Notes: generated by a model from the sequence alone, not told the origin. 64,000 bases of DNA from CAVZCK01 sp963798805 (GCA_963798805.1 CAWCVC010000002.1:434001-498000), one strand, 5' to 3'; positions 8,295 through 18,352 are shown, numbered from the stretch's first letter. Program-made: numbers and translations.

Positions 8295-10622
8295 TCAGCG
8301 ATAGATATAGATTGGGCTGGTCCAGGCGCGCGTCCCGTCTTCCAGCGTCACGCGGATATAGAGCGGATTGTCGCCGTCCGGCTTGAGGGCGATCGGGCGG
8401 GTGAAGCGGAATTTGCGGGCGCCGTTCGCCTCAGGCAGACGATAGACGCGGATCAGTCGGGGCAACTCGCCGCTCGCATCGAAGATGCGGTCTTCGAGGC
8501 CGATCTCCGCGAGCGGAATATCGAAGGTGACGAGTGGCGTCGAAATTTTCAACCCGCCGCTCCAGCCGTCATTAAGCAGCACATCGAAGCCGCTGAAATT
8601 CCCAGTCGTCAGGGCCTGCCATGTCAGGCTGCGATCGCCCGCCTGTTCGAGCCGCTTGTCCGGATTGAAGAAGTTGATCGGCGTGGCGGAGCGAATCCGG
8701 GCTTCGCTGAATTCAGCGGTGCCGTCCCAGATCACCTCGCGGAAGCGCCCGCGATATTCGGCACCCTCCCAGATCAGCCGGATGCGTGAGCCGAGATCGC
8801 TTTCGCCATAAGGACGCAGGGTCTGGATGAGATCCAGGCCGTTGAAAAGGTCGACACGTTCGGTCGGCGCGCTCGCCAGAATTTCGGCATCGAGCGTCAG
8901 GACACCCTCCGGCAGATGCACGATGTCGCCCATTAGCGCCTCGCGGCCGGTGCGGGCCTCGGCGGGACCCAAAGCCGGGTCATCGTGATAGAGGCTCGCA
9001 TCGCCCTCGAAGCGAGCGCGCACATCGATGACCATGCGCCCGGTCGGCCCACCGGTGGTGCCGTAATGCCGGCGCTTGCGCAGGCAGTCGAGCAGGGCGG
9101 GGCGGGTCAACTCATCCATGAGGTAGCAGGTGAGGCCACCGATCGCGCCGAACTTCCCGGCGCCCGGATAGCTTGCGCCGGGCCGACCCTTATGGCCGTC
9201 GGAATTGGCGACGATGCCGACGCGGTAGCCCTTCTCGAAGGCGTCGCGCACCAGCCATTCGAACGTGCCCCAGGAGGAATGCACCTCGACCGAGCGCTCG
9301 AAGCGGCCGTCATGGGCGAGCTTGATGTCGGCATAGCGGCCACCGCAATGGGCGAAACAGACGACGTCCCATTCCTCGTTCGCGGCGAAGGCTTCGAACA
9401 GTGCCGCGGCCGTCAGGCAGTCGGTGTCGAGATCGGAATGATCCTCGATGAGCGCATGGGAGGAGCGGCGAATGGTGCGGCATTCCTCGGGGAAAAAGAC
9501 ATTGCGGTCGCCGCCGAGAGCGGTGTTGCCCGACCATTCATAGCCGGGCAGGGCGACGAAGCGGCCGGGCTCGTCGAATTCGGCGGTGAGGCGGTTCAGC
9601 TCGGCCCAGAAATCGCCGGTGATCTGAAAGTCGTTGCCCTGATGGCCGCAGGCATCGAGGAAGGCCAGATCGCGCGCGAAGGCGAAATAGTCGTGCGCAC
9701 TGCCGGTGCCGATGGTCTCCTCGGACTGGCCGTGCAGATCGCCCCAATAGTGGCGGAAAGGCGAGTCTTCGGCGATGCGCAAGGCGTTGGTTTGGGTGAC
9801 AATGCGACCTTCCGCGTCGAGCAGTTCGATGGCGATATCGCCCGGCATCTCCGCGACAAGTCCGTCGATGTTGAAAGCGCGCCGGCCAGGGCGGAGCGTC
9901 ACGTTGTCCGGCAGTCCGCTGATCGGCCCGGTCGCACGCAGCGTGAAGGTCTCCTCGCAGCGGTCGGACGGATTGCCCCAGCGGTCCTCTCCCTTCAGCA
10001 TCAGCGAAAACGCCTCGCCCACGCGCCGGAGCGTCGGCAGCACGGCGACGAAACGCGCAGGTGCACCGGGCACGATGGCGATTTTCGGCTGATCCGGGAG
10101 AGGCTGGAAATTGAACGTGGCGATAGGGTCCACCAGAACGCGGAACTCGAAGCTGTCCTCGCAGAAGGTCTGCAGTCGCATGCCCGGTGATCCGCCCTCG
10201 GTGGCGCCGAAACGCACCACGATGCGATCGCCCTGTTTGAGATAGCCTTTGACCACCTTGATATAGAGCGTGCGGTCCCAGGGGCGGACATTGGCTTTCG
10301 GATCGAAGCGATAGTCGAGCACGGCGCCGTTCGAGGCTTCGACCGTCGTGTAGTTCGGCGCTTTCGGGTCGGTGAATTGCGGGTTGCTCTGATCGGAGGC
10401 GAAGCGGAAGCAGATCCGCAGCGCGCCGGAATCGTCGATGCCGTAAGCGCCGGCCGTGTAAGTCAGGGTGAAGGAGGCGTAGGAGCCGGCCTCGAAGGCG
10501 CCGCTCGGCGTGATCGTCGCGCGTCCAAGCTTTTCAGGCGCGATGGCCTCTCTGATGACGCCGCTGTTCGTCGCCTCCCACGGTTTCGCATCCCGGATCC
10601 CGTTGTTTTCGCTGCCCGTCAT
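8295..10622 (-). CDS. DUF3604 protein (PHP-like putative metal hydrolase)
   Basis: Large protein of 775 residues. An N-terminal half rich in beta-strands is followed from about residue 290 by HYWGDLHGQSEET, the hallmark of DUF3604 proteins, whose HxD/H-rich motifs resemble those of the PHP metal-dependent phosphoesterases. Further metal-ligand candidates are in CGHQGND, LPGYEW, CFAHCGG and NSDGHKG. No signal peptide is visible, so it is probably cytoplasmic. Substrate is unknown for the family. The start is the ATG at 10622, 7 nt after GGAG. It stands alone between unrelated genes. Confidence 0.85.
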   Translation of the reverse strand: MTGSENNGIRDAKPWEATNSGVIREAIAPEKLGRATITPSGAFEAGSYASFTLTYTAGAYGIDDSGALRICFRFASDQSNPQFTDPKAPNYTTVEASNGAVLDYRFDPKANVRPWDRTLYIKVVKGYLKQGDRIVVRFGATEGGSPGMRLQTFCEDSFEFRVLVDPIATFNFQPLPDQPKIAIVPGAPARFVAVLPTLRRVGEAFSLMLKGEDRWGNPSDRCEETFTLRATGPISGLPDNVTLRPGRRAFNIDGLVAEMPGDIAIELLDAEGRIVTQTNALRIAEDSPFRHYWGDLHGQSEETIGTGSAHDYFAFARDLAFLDACGHQGNDFQITGDFWAELNRLTAEFDEPGRFVALPGYEWSGNTALGGDRNVFFPEECRTIRRSSHALIEDHSDLDTDCLTAAALFEAFAANEEWDVVCFAHCGGRYADIKLAHDGRFERSVEVHSSWGTFEWLVRDAFEKGYRVGIVANSDGHKGRPGASYPGAGKFGAIGGLTCYLMDELTRPALLDCLRKRRHYGTTGGPTGRMVIDVRARFEGDASLYHDDPALGPAEARTGREALMGDIVHLPEGVLTLDAEILASAPTERVDLFNGLDLIQTLRPYGESDLGSRIRLIWEGAEYRGRFREVIWDGTAEFSEARIRSATPINFFNPDKRLEQAGDRSLTWQALTTGNFSGFDVLLNDGWSGGLKISTPLVTFDIPLAEIGLEDRIFDASGELPRLIRVYRLPEANGARKFRFTRPIALKPDGDNPLYIRVTLEDGTRAWTSPIYIYR

Positions 10623-10870
10623 CACTCATCTCCGCAGTCGGCCGCAATATGCACGAGGCGCATCGGTACAGGCAAAAGCGCAGCCTGTCACGAACCCCGG
10701 ATGCGTCCGACGGGCGTGGCGGAATTGAAAGGAAAATCGGATTGCGATGTGCACGGGCCGCACTCATGGTGAGCGCGGCCTTGTCGGAAGCGGCTTCGAC
10801 GAGCTGGCCGATATCGGGTTGGCTACCGAGAACCGCCGATCGATCGCGAGCGGGCGGCCGCCCGGCAGCG

Positions 10871-11713
10871 CTATTTCAGCGGCTCGGGCTCAGAGTCGAG
10901 CCGATAGTTGAGGCCGATTTTCACCGTATGTAGCTGGTTCTCGAATTTGTAGATATCGCCATCCGAGCTGTGCGCCGTCGTCGAGCCGAAATCCATATAG
11001 AGATATTCGGCCTTTATGCTGACGCGATCGGTGATCGCATGCTCGATACCGCCGCCGAGCGCCCAGCCGGCCCCCATGCTGCTCTTGCTGGCCTCACTGC
11101 CCGGATATTCTTCAAAGCTGCCGTTCGTCAGATCGAGATCGTAACCCTTGTTCTTGATATGGGCGAGCGCAAGACCGCCCTTCGCATAGATCAGGCTGCG
11201 ATCGAAGGCAAAGCCGACGCGCCCGGTTGCCGTGCCATAGAGCCCATATTTCGCCACGCCAAAATCGCGATCATCATGGGGGCGGATGAGTACGTAGTCG
11301 TCGCTGACGCCCAGATAGCCGAGGTCGCCCTCAATGCCGAGCACGAGGTGATCGCGTTGCCAGTTGGTGCCGATTTGCACACCGCCGAGCCAGCCCTTGG
11401 GATCAAGCTCGAACGGCGTATTGCAATAATTGCCGGTGAGGGCTGGCCCGCAGGCGAAAGCACCATACGGCGGCTTGCTCTTATTCCCTGTGCCTCCGTA
11501 GAGATCAGTCCCGCCATCGCGGATCGAGCTGTTGCCCCAGCCATATCCGGCATGCACGCCGATATAGGGGCCGGACCAGGAATAAGGCACCGCTTCAAAT
11601 GGCGTGTCCTTGAGGCTCACTCCATAGGACTCGCCAAGATCGGCTGCAAGCAACGGCGCGGGAAGTGCAATCGCAATTGTCAGAAACACGGCGGCGGCAG
11701 AGCGGTGCAACAT
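10871..11713 (-). CDS. Omp25/31-like outer-membrane beta-barrel protein
   Basis: A 280-residue exported protein: signal peptide of about 23 residues ending in PLLAADLG, then the SWSGPYIGVHAGYGWGNS repeat start that opens alphaproteobacterial Omp25/Omp31/RopB-type eight-stranded barrels. Alternating strands continue (ALGGGIEHAI, VSIKAEYLYMDFGS) and the last strand is HTVKIGLNYRLD, with an atypical short tail (SEPEPLK) after the barrel. Such proteins are abundant structural surface proteins. AAGGACG precedes the ATG at a good spacing. It is monocistronic. Confidence 0.88.
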   Translation of the reverse strand: MLHRSAAAVFLTIAIALPAPLLAADLGESYGVSLKDTPFEAVPYSWSGPYIGVHAGYGWGNSSIRDGGTDLYGGTGNKSKPPYGAFACGPALTGNYCNTPFELDPKGWLGGVQIGTNWQRDHLVLGIEGDLGYLGVSDDYVLIRPHDDRDFGVAKYGLYGTATGRVGFAFDRSLIYAKGGLALAHIKNKGYDLDLTNGSFEEYPGSEASKSSMGAGWALGGGIEHAITDRVSIKAEYLYMDFGSTTAHSSDGDIYKFENQLHTVKIGLNYRLDSEPEPLK

Positions 11714-12055
11714 GGCACGTCCTTACAGATTTTATGTTCCCCTCCATAATCGGTAAAGACGCCGCATATCCGCCGAAACTAACCATCGGTTGTGCAGCCT
11801 CGCGATGAATACGTAACCGCTTCTTCGATGAAAATTGCACAAGAAATTCAGTGACTTAGGTGGGATATCGCTTGTTGCTAGCCAGCAACAGTGCGGAAAA
11901 TCCTAAGGTCGGGGTTGCCGGTTGCTCGTCGCGCTTGCTGCTGGCGAGGCGGACAGCCTTTACCGGATCGCCCATTTCGGGTCGTTCCGGCACGGCGCCA
12001 GACGAAGTCGAGGGCCCCGAAGGACCGATCTGCAGCGCCGGCCCAAATCGCGGCC
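11714..12055. other. Intergenic stretch, no gene recognised
   Basis: Contains the promoter of the outer-membrane protein gene, then a perfect inverted repeat TGTTGCT-AGCC-AGCAACA at 11873-11890, then about 160 bp leading to the 3' end of the LysR gene. Open frames here show no protein-like features. The inverted repeat could be a weak terminator or operator. Confidence 0.5.
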
Positions 12056-12973
12056 TCACGAGGCCCGGCCGACGCCGCGCGTGATCAGCCATTTCGACAG
12101 AAAGTCGACGAAGACCCGGACCTTCGTCGGAACCGTCGACGCTTCCGGATAGATGGCATAGAGCATGCGCGACGGGATGCGGAAACGGTTGATGAGGCTG
12201 ACGAGCGCGCCGCTTGCCAGGTCCTCGGCAATGACATAGCGCGGCACCAGAGCGACGCCCAGCCCCGCCATGGCCGCCTTGCGCAGGGCGAGGGCGCTGT
12301 TGGAGTGCATCGTGCCGTTGACCCGGACCGTGACGCCGGTCTTCTGTCCTTCGAAGCGCCACATGTGGTCGTCCAGCAGCGCATTGTTGTGGATGAGGCA
12401 GGCGTGAGAGCCAAGATCGGCCGGCTTCTGCGGGCGTCCGCGCCGCGCTATATAATCCGGCGCCGCGCAGATCACCCAATCGAATTCGGCGATCGGCTCG
12501 GCGATGAGCGCGGATTTGCGGATCGGGGCGAAGCGCAGCGCCGTATCCAGGCCGCGCTGGGAGAAATCGTCCTGCCGGAACCAGGTGTTCTCCAGGAGCA
12601 GCGAGACCTTCAGATGCGGCTGCACCTTGGCGAAGCCGATCACGGCGTCGGCGATGTGCAGCGCGCCGAAGGACGAAGGCGCGAGAATCCGCAAGCTTCC
12701 CGCGGGAATAGCGCGCACGCCTGCGATCTCGTCCTCCTTGTGCTCCAGATCACGGAACATCTGGTCGCAAAAGTCCAGATATTGCTGCCCCTCCTCGGTG
12801 AGGCTCAGCGCACGGGTCGAGCGCGTGAGCAGTTGCACGCCGAGGCGGGCCTCCAGATCGCTGATATGGCGCGAGACGAGGGCGCGCGAGAGGCCGAGTT
12901 GCTGGGCGGCGAGCGTAAAGCTGCCGGCATGCACGACGCGCACGAAACTCTGCATGGTGCGGAAGCGGTCCAA
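12056..12973 (-). CDS. LysR-family transcriptional regulator
   Basis: A 305-residue regulator. The winged HTH covers the first 60 residues (MQSFVRVVHAGSFTLAAQQL, then SRALVSRHISDLEARLG), followed by the type-2 periplasmic-binding-like effector domain. The start is taken as TTG 12973, 8 nt after AAAGGG; a TTG at 13006 is less well placed. It is divergent from the TPP-enzyme operon with about 150 bp between them, the arrangement in which LysR proteins usually activate the neighbouring operon in response to a pathway intermediate. The inducer is unknown. Confidence 0.92.
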   Translation of the reverse strand: MDRFRTMQSFVRVVHAGSFTLAAQQLGLSRALVSRHISDLEARLGVQLLTRSTRALSLTEEGQQYLDFCDQMFRDLEHKEDEIAGVRAIPAGSLRILAPSSFGALHIADAVIGFAKVQPHLKVSLLLENTWFRQDDFSQRGLDTALRFAPIRKSALIAEPIAEFDWVICAAPDYIARRGRPQKPADLGSHACLIHNNALLDDHMWRFEGQKTGVTVRVNGTMHSNSALALRKAAMAGLGVALVPRYVIAEDLASGALVSLINRFRIPSRMLYAIYPEASTVPTKVRVFVDFLSKWLITRGVGRAS

Positions 12974-13123
12974 GGCCTCATCCCTTTGGTGCAAGATCCG
13001 CAACAAAGACGTGCAAACTTAGTGTCTTCAGCGTGCTAATGTCAAAGTGTACTCTTGAGAGAGCAAGGAGCGGCCGGGGCTGCCACTCCATGATGCCGCT
13101 CATGCGGCGGGGAGGATGAGGGT

Positions 13124-14950
13124 TTGAGCTCGCGCGACCAGCAGGGGCTCGCCGCCGCTTTTGCAGGCCATTGGGATCGCCTCGCCGGCATCGAGCGGCC
13201 CGCGCCCGCGGGCACGAATGCACCTAGCTTCGGCAGCGACGTGGTCGCCGAAACGCTCCGTGCGCTGGATATTCCCTATATCGCCCTCAATCCCGGTGCG
13301 AGTTTTCGCGGTCTGCACGACTCGCTGGTGAACCATCTCGGCAACGAGCGGCCGCAAATGCTGGTCTGCCTGCATGAGGAGTCGGCGGTCGCCATCGCGC
13401 ATGGCTACGCGAAGGTGACCGGCCGGGCGATGGCGGCGGCGGTGCACGCCAATGTCGGCCTCCTCCACGCGACCATGGCCATATTCAACGCCTGGTGCGA
13501 CCGCATGCCGGTGCTGGTGATCGGGGCGACCGGCCCCGTCGATGCAGCCAAGCGGCGGCCCTGGATCGACTGGATCCACACGGCGCGCGATCAGGGCGCG
13601 ATCGTGCGGGGCTATACGAAATGGGACGATCAGCCGGCTTCTGCGGAGGCGGCCCGCGAGGCGATCACACGAGCGAGTTGGATTGCCAACACGCTGCCGC
13701 AGGGGCCGGCCTATGTCGTGCTCGATGCCGCGATACAGGAGGCGGCGTTGGACTCGCCTCTGCCTCCGCCCGACACGGCTCGGCTTGCACCCGACGTTAC
13801 GAGCGGTGCCTCGCCCGAAGCCATCGCCGAAGCTGCGGCGATGTTCGCGGCGGGCGGCAATGTGGTGATCCTGGCGGGCCGGGCGTCGCGCCGGATCGAG
13901 CCCTGGGATGCCCGCGTGGCGCTCGCTGAGACGCTCGGCGCGCGCGTCATCACCGACCTCAAGATCGGCGCGGCCTTCCCGACCGACCATCCGCTGCACG
14001 CCGGAGCGCCCGCGGTGCTGAGCCTGTCGGACGAGGCGCATATTGCGCTCGCCACGGCCGATGTGGTGCTGAGCCTCGACTGGGTGGACCTCGGCGGGAC
14101 GCTGCGCGGCGCTCTCCGGCCGGGCGCAAAGGTGATCCAGGCGACGCTCGATCACACCCTGCACAATGGCTGGAACATGGATTATCAGGCGCTCGCGCCG
14201 GCCGATCTGTTCATCGCCGCCGACCCGGACAGCGTTGCCATCGCGCTCGCCGACGCCATTGCGGGCCGGGATCGCCCTCCGGCCGCCGCGCCGGTCCAGT
14301 CGCCGCCACAGACGCTCGACGAGAGCGGGCTAGTAACCGTCGAGCATCTGGCCGCCGCCCTGCGCCGTGCCGTCGGCGACCGCGATGTCTCGCTTTTGCA
14401 TCTGCCGCTGTCCTGGAACGGCGCCTGGTGGCCTTTCCGCCACCCGCTCGATTTCATCGGCGGCGACGGCGGAGGCGGCGTCGGCGGCGGCCCCGGCATC
14501 TCCGTCGGCGCCGCGCTCGCGCTCAAAGGCAGCGGCCGTCTGCCGGTGTCGATCTGCGGCGACGGCGATTTCCTCATGGGCGTGACCGCGCTCTGGACCG
14601 CGGCACATTACCAGATCCCGCTGCTGCTCGTGGTCGCCAACAACCGCTCCTACTTCAATGATGAAATGCATCAGGAGAGGGTCGCCCGGATGCGCGGCCG
14701 GCCTGTCGAGAACCGCTGGATCGGCCAGCGCATGACCGAGCCCGACATCAATATTTCCGCAATGGCGCGCGCGCAGGGAGCGCTGGGCATCGGTCCGGTC
14801 GCGAGCCACGAGGCGCTTGGGCCGGCCTTCGCCGAAGCCATCGCCGCCGTCGAGGGCGGGGCGGTCGCGGTCATCGATATACGCGTCGAACCCGGATATA
14901 CGCCGGCCATCACCCAGACCATGCTGAAGCCGGAAGGGGGCGCGACATGA
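13124..14950 (+). CDS. Thiamine-pyrophosphate-dependent decarboxylase/carboligase
   Basis: A 608-residue enzyme of the acetolactate synthase/benzoylformate decarboxylase superfamily. The PYR domain carries the catalytic Glu in CLHEESAVAIAHGYA (about residue 85), the central domain follows, and the PP domain has the TPP-Mg motif GDGDFLMG through VVANN (about residues 479-507). The first ~30 residues are an unusual extension. TTG 13124 is 8 nt after GGAGG. As first gene of a transport-catabolic operon, it probably cleaves or decarboxylates a 2-oxo acid whose aldehyde product would go to the aldehyde dehydrogenase downstream; this is inference. It overlaps the ABC ATPase gene by ATGA. Confidence 0.85.
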   Translation: MSSRDQQGLAAAFAGHWDRLAGIERPAPAGTNAPSFGSDVVAETLRALDIPYIALNPGASFRGLHDSLVNHLGNERPQMLVCLHEESAVAIAHGYAKVTGRAMAAAVHANVGLLHATMAIFNAWCDRMPVLVIGATGPVDAAKRRPWIDWIHTARDQGAIVRGYTKWDDQPASAEAAREAITRASWIANTLPQGPAYVVLDAAIQEAALDSPLPPPDTARLAPDVTSGASPEAIAEAAAMFAAGGNVVILAGRASRRIEPWDARVALAETLGARVITDLKIGAAFPTDHPLHAGAPAVLSLSDEAHIALATADVVLSLDWVDLGGTLRGALRPGAKVIQATLDHTLHNGWNMDYQALAPADLFIAADPDSVAIALADAIAGRDRPPAAAPVQSPPQTLDESGLVTVEHLAAALRRAVGDRDVSLLHLPLSWNGAWWPFRHPLDFIGGDGGGGVGGGPGISVGAALALKGSGRLPVSICGDGDFLMGVTALWTAAHYQIPLLLVVANNRSYFNDEMHQERVARMRGRPVENRWIGQRMTEPDINISAMARAQGALGIGPVASHEALGPAFAEAIAAVEGGAVAVIDIRVEPGYTPAITQTMLKPEGGAT

Positions 14951-15819
14951 GCATGAGGACGCGGGAGACGGGTCCGCCCGCAGAGATGCCCGGCATAGTC
15001 GGCGCCAGCCCGATCCTCCTTGCCGAAAATCTCACCAAGCGCTTCGAGACGCCGGACGGCTCTGTCACGGCGCTTGATGACGTTTCTTTCGCGGTGAGGA
15101 AAACCGAGTTCGTCTCCGTCATCGGACCGTCCGGCTGCGGCAAGTCGACCCTGTTCAACATTATCGGCGGGCTGATCTCGGACTATCGGGGCAGCGTCTC
15201 GGTCGGCGGCAAGCGTGTGCGCGGACCGCACAAATCGATCGGCATGGTGTTCCAGGAAGAGTCGACCTTTCCCTGGCGCACGGTGATCGAGAATGTCTGC
15301 TTCCCGCTCGAGGTCGCTGGCATGAGCCGGGCCGAGCGCCATGAGCGCGCGCGCCATTTCATTGCGCTGGTCGGGCTCGGCGGCTTCGAGAATCGCTATC
15401 CGTCGGAGCTGTCGGGCGGGATGCGCCAGCGCGTTGCCATCGCCAGGACGCTCGCCTTCGAGCCGACCATCCTGCTCATGGACGAGCCCTTCGCCGGGCT
15501 CGACGAGCAGACGCGGCTGCTGCTCGGCGACAAGGTGCTGCAGATCCAGCAGCAGCTTCATCAGACCAGCCTGCTCATCACCCACAACATTACCGAAGCC
15601 GTGCAGCTTTCCGACCGCATCATCGTCATGACCTACCGGCCGGGCCGGGTGAAGCGCATCGTCGAGATCGACCTGCCGCGGCCGCGGACATCGGAAGTGG
15701 TCGGCAGCGATGCGTTCGGGCGCTATGTGGCGCGGATCTGGAACGATCTGCGCGAGGAGGCGAGCCGCGGCATGCAGGATGCCGAGGCGCTGGCGCGAAG
15801 CGGAGGCCATCCGCAATGA
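14947..15819 (+). CDS. ABC transporter ATPase (TauB/SsuB/NrtD type)
   Basis: A 290-residue cytoplasmic ATPase with Walker A GPSGCGKST, Q-loop VFQEESTFPWRT, signature LSGGMRQR, Walker B ILLMDEPF and the switch His in LLITHNITEA. The FPWRTVIENV segment is typical of the nitrate/sulfonate/taurine importers. It energises the two permeases encoded next; the substrate is not sulfonate-specific by sequence, and the operon context suggests an organic acid. The start overlaps the TPP-enzyme stop and its stop overlaps the next start, so translation is coupled. Confidence 0.93.
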   Translation: MSMRTRETGPPAEMPGIVGASPILLAENLTKRFETPDGSVTALDDVSFAVRKTEFVSVIGPSGCGKSTLFNIIGGLISDYRGSVSVGGKRVRGPHKSIGMVFQEESTFPWRTVIENVCFPLEVAGMSRAERHERARHFIALVGLGGFENRYPSELSGGMRQRVAIARTLAFEPTILLMDEPFAGLDEQTRLLLGDKVLQIQQQLHQTSLLITHNITEAVQLSDRIIVMTYRPGRVKRIVEIDLPRPRTSEVVGSDAFGRYVARIWNDLREEASRGMQDAEALARSGGHPQ

Positions 15820-16586
15820 CGGCGTCTTCCGCTATCGTTCGCAAATGGGGGCCGGCCACGTTCGGGCTTGCGGTGCTTGCCGCCGCGACGCTTGTTATCG
15901 AAGCGCTCCTACGCGCGGGGGTTCTCAACCGCTTCATCATCCCGCTGCCGTCGGAGGTCTTCGCCGCCTTCCCCCGCCTGATTGCTGAGGAGAACATTCT
16001 CGGGCGCTTCCTTACCACCTGCGAGGAGTGCCTCTACGCCATGCTGCTGATCGCCGCTATCGGCATTCCCGCCGGCGCTCTCCTGCACCGGGCCCGGCTC
16101 CTGTGTGCCGCGACCGAGAGCTGGGTCGCAGCGATGGCGTCGGCGCCGATCGTGCTGATGTATCCGCTATTCCTGGTCATTTTCGGCCGCTCTCAAGCGA
16201 CCATCGTGATCATGGGCGTGATTGCCGGCCTGCCGCCGGTGATCCTGAAGACTATCGAAGGGCTCGGCGGCACGCGGCAGGTGCTGATCGAGGTCGGCCG
16301 CAGCTTCAATCTGACGCCGTGGCAATCCTTCCGGAAGATCCTCTTGCCGGCGGCGCTGCCGAGCATTTTCGTCGGGCTGCGCCTTAGCCTGATCTTCAGC
16401 CTGATCAATATTGTTGGCGTCGAGTTCCTGATCAATTTCGGCGGCCTCGGGCAGGTCATCAACGATCTCGCCGAGCGCTATGATCTCGCCGGCACCTACG
16501 CCGGGATCGGCTTCGTCATCCTGACGAGCGTGCTGTTCGTCAGCGTCACCGAATGGATCGAGCGATGGCTGGGACCGCAACGCTGA
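15816..16586 (+). CDS. ABC transporter permease (TauC/SsuC type), first
   Basis: Inner-membrane protein of 256 residues with about six hydrophobic segments and the EAA-like cytoplasmic loop (LIEVGRSFNLTPWQSFRKIL followed by PAALPSIFVG) that docks on the ATPase. It belongs to the binding-protein-dependent permeases of the nitrate/sulfonate group. The ATG overlaps the ATPase stop by 4 nt. The next permease overlaps its 3' end, so the two probably form a heterodimeric channel. Confidence 0.92.
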   Translation: MTASSAIVRKWGPATFGLAVLAAATLVIEALLRAGVLNRFIIPLPSEVFAAFPRLIAEENILGRFLTTCEECLYAMLLIAAIGIPAGALLHRARLLCAATESWVAAMASAPIVLMYPLFLVIFGRSQATIVIMGVIAGLPPVILKTIEGLGGTRQVLIEVGRSFNLTPWQSFRKILLPAALPSIFVGLRLSLIFSLINIVGVEFLINFGGLGQVINDLAERYDLAGTYAGIGFVILTSVLFVSVTEWIERWLGPQR

Positions 16587-17353
16587 GCGCGAGGGCGCCG
16601 GGCGCCCGGCCGCGCGTGGGCCTGATCCGGCTGGCGATCGTCGCCGGCCTCGCGGCCGTGTGGCAACTGGTTGCCGCCTCAGGGCTGCTCTACAGCGACG
16701 TCGTGCCATCGCTGCCCCCGATCGGGAGCGCGCTTGTCGCCGTGCTCGCCAGCGGCGAGTTCTACAGCAATCTCAGCGTGACGCTGATCGAGATCGCCAG
16801 CGCGCTGGCGATCGGCGGCTCGCTGGCTATGCTGATCGGCCTGGCGCTCGGGGCCAGCCGCTTCCTCGCCCGCGCCTTCGAGCACTTCCTCTATTATCTC
16901 GGGCCCACGCCGAAGATCGTCTTCTTCCCCGTCATGATCATGTGGTTCGGCGTCGGCCCCGCCTCGAAAGTGGCGATGGGCGCGATCTCCTGCTTCTTCC
17001 CGATCGTGCTGAGCGTCGCCGCCGGCATGCGCCGCATCGACCCGGTGCTGGTGCGCGTCGGGCGGAGCTTCAACGTCAATGCCTGGCAGGCGGCGACCAA
17101 GATCTATCTGCCGGCCATGCGCGAGCCGGTGATGAACGGCATCCGGCTGGGCCTCGGCGTCGCCATTATCGGCACGCTGCTCGCCGAGACCAAGCTCTCC
17201 AATGCCGGCGTCGGCTATCTGATCATGCAGGCCTATTCGGTTTTCGACATGCCGAAAATGTACGCGATGCTGATCGCGGTATTCGCGCTCGCGATCGGTG
17301 CCAATGAGCTGGTGGGACGGCTGGGCAGACCGCCGGCTTCAAGACGGCCGTAA
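16565..17353 (+). CDS. ABC transporter permease (TauC/SsuC type), second
   Basis: A 262-residue membrane protein homologous to the preceding permease, with the coupling loop VRVGRSFNVNAWQAATKIYL and PAMREPVMNG. Two in-frame starts lie inside the previous gene (16553 and 16565); I take 16565. Having two distinct permease genes in a TauABC-like operon, rather than one encoding a homodimer, is a mild departure from the common arrangement. A binding protein gene follows after 27 nt. Confidence 0.9.
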   Translation: MAGTATLSARAPGARPRVGLIRLAIVAGLAAVWQLVAASGLLYSDVVPSLPPIGSALVAVLASGEFYSNLSVTLIEIASALAIGGSLAMLIGLALGASRFLARAFEHFLYYLGPTPKIVFFPVMIMWFGVGPASKVAMGAISCFFPIVLSVAAGMRRIDPVLVRVGRSFNVNAWQAATKIYLPAMREPVMNGIRLGLGVAIIGTLLAETKLSNAGVGYLIMQAYSVFDMPKMYAMLIAVFALAIGANELVGRLGRPPASRRP

Positions 17354-17380
17354 AGGCCAAACGACCAAGGGAGGCATTTG

Positions 17381-18352
17381 ATGGGTTGGGCAAGGAGACT
17401 GACGGGGGCGCTGGCGGTGCTCGTGCCGCTCGCCGCTTCAGGGTTGCCGGCGAAGGCGGACGACACGCTGAGGCTCGCCATTGGACAGCGCGGCAATTGG
17501 GAGACGGCGATCGCCGAGATCGGCTCGCGCGCCGGCATCTTCAAGAAGCACAATCTGGATCTCGAGCTGACCTACACCAAGGGCACCGGCGAGACCATGC
17601 AGGCGGTGATCTCCGGCGCGGTCGATATCGGCATCGGCGTCGGCACGACGGGGGTTATGGCCGCCTTCGCCAAGGGCGCTCCAGTGCGCGTGATCGGCTC
17701 GGCGACGGTCGGCTCCAACGACCTCTATTGGTATGTGAGGGCCGACAATCCGCTCAACGCGATCAAGGATGCCGGACCTGACACTACCATCGCCTATTCG
17801 ACGGCCGGCTCCTCGACCAACCTGCTCGTGCTGGGGTTTCTGAAGACCTACAATCTGAAATCCAAGCCGACGAAGACCGGCAGCCCGCCGGCAACGCTGA
17901 CCGCGGTGATGTCCGGCCAGGTCGATGTCGGGTGGGCGGCGCCGCCCTTCGGCCTGAAACAGATCGACGAAGGCAAGATCCGGATCATCGGCCGCGGCAG
18001 CGAGGTGGTCTCGACGCGCAACGAGACGGTGCGCACCATCGTCGTCAATGCGGACAAGCTGAAGAAGGACCGCGAGGTCATCGACCGCTTCATGACCGCC
18101 TATAACGAGTCGCTCGATTACATGTATTCGGACCCGCAGGCGCTGAAATTCTACAAGGATTTCTCCTCGATCGATGAAGGGCTCGCCAGGAAGGCGATGA
18201 CCGACTTCTATCCGAAAGAGGCTCTCGATCCCTATCGCATCGAGGGGCTCGACGGTGTCATGGACGACGCCGTGTCGCTGAAATTCCTGGACAACAAGCT
18301 GACCAAGGCGCAGCTCGACGAGCTGTTCCAGGTGCCGGCGCGCAAGAGTTAA
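17381..18352 (+). CDS. ABC substrate-binding protein, NMT1/THI5-like
   Basis: Periplasmic binding protein of 323 residues, signal peptide about 1-26 (ending LPAKADD), then a type-2 fold with the GTGETMQAVISGAVDIGIG segment diagnostic of the NMT1/TauA/SsuA group. ATG 17381 is 6 nt after GGGAGG. It supplies the TauBC-like transporter encoded immediately upstream. Ligands in this family are small anionic or aromatic compounds; which one applies here is unknown. Confidence 0.9.
   Translation: MGWARRLTGALAVLVPLAASGLPAKADDTLRLAIGQRGNWETAIAEIGSRAGIFKKHNLDLELTYTKGTGETMQAVISGAVDIGIGVGTTGVMAAFAKGAPVRVIGSATVGSNDLYWYVRADNPLNAIKDAGPDTTIAYSTAGSSTNLLVLGFLKTYNLKSKPTKTGSPPATLTAVMSGQVDVGWAAPPFGLKQIDEGKIRIIGRGSEVVSTRNETVRTIVVNADKLKKDREVIDRFMTAYNESLDYMYSDPQALKFYKDFSSIDEGLARKAMTDFYPKEALDPYRIEGLDGVMDDAVSLKFLDNKLTKAQLDELFQVPARKS

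Noticed and set aside
8985..10190. 401-codon plus-strand frame inside the DUF3604 gene
   Set aside because: Antisense shadow with no motif or ribosome site.
10649..10933. 94-codon frame between the DUF3604 and barrel genes
   Set aside because: It overlaps the barrel gene's 3' end and has no protein-like features.
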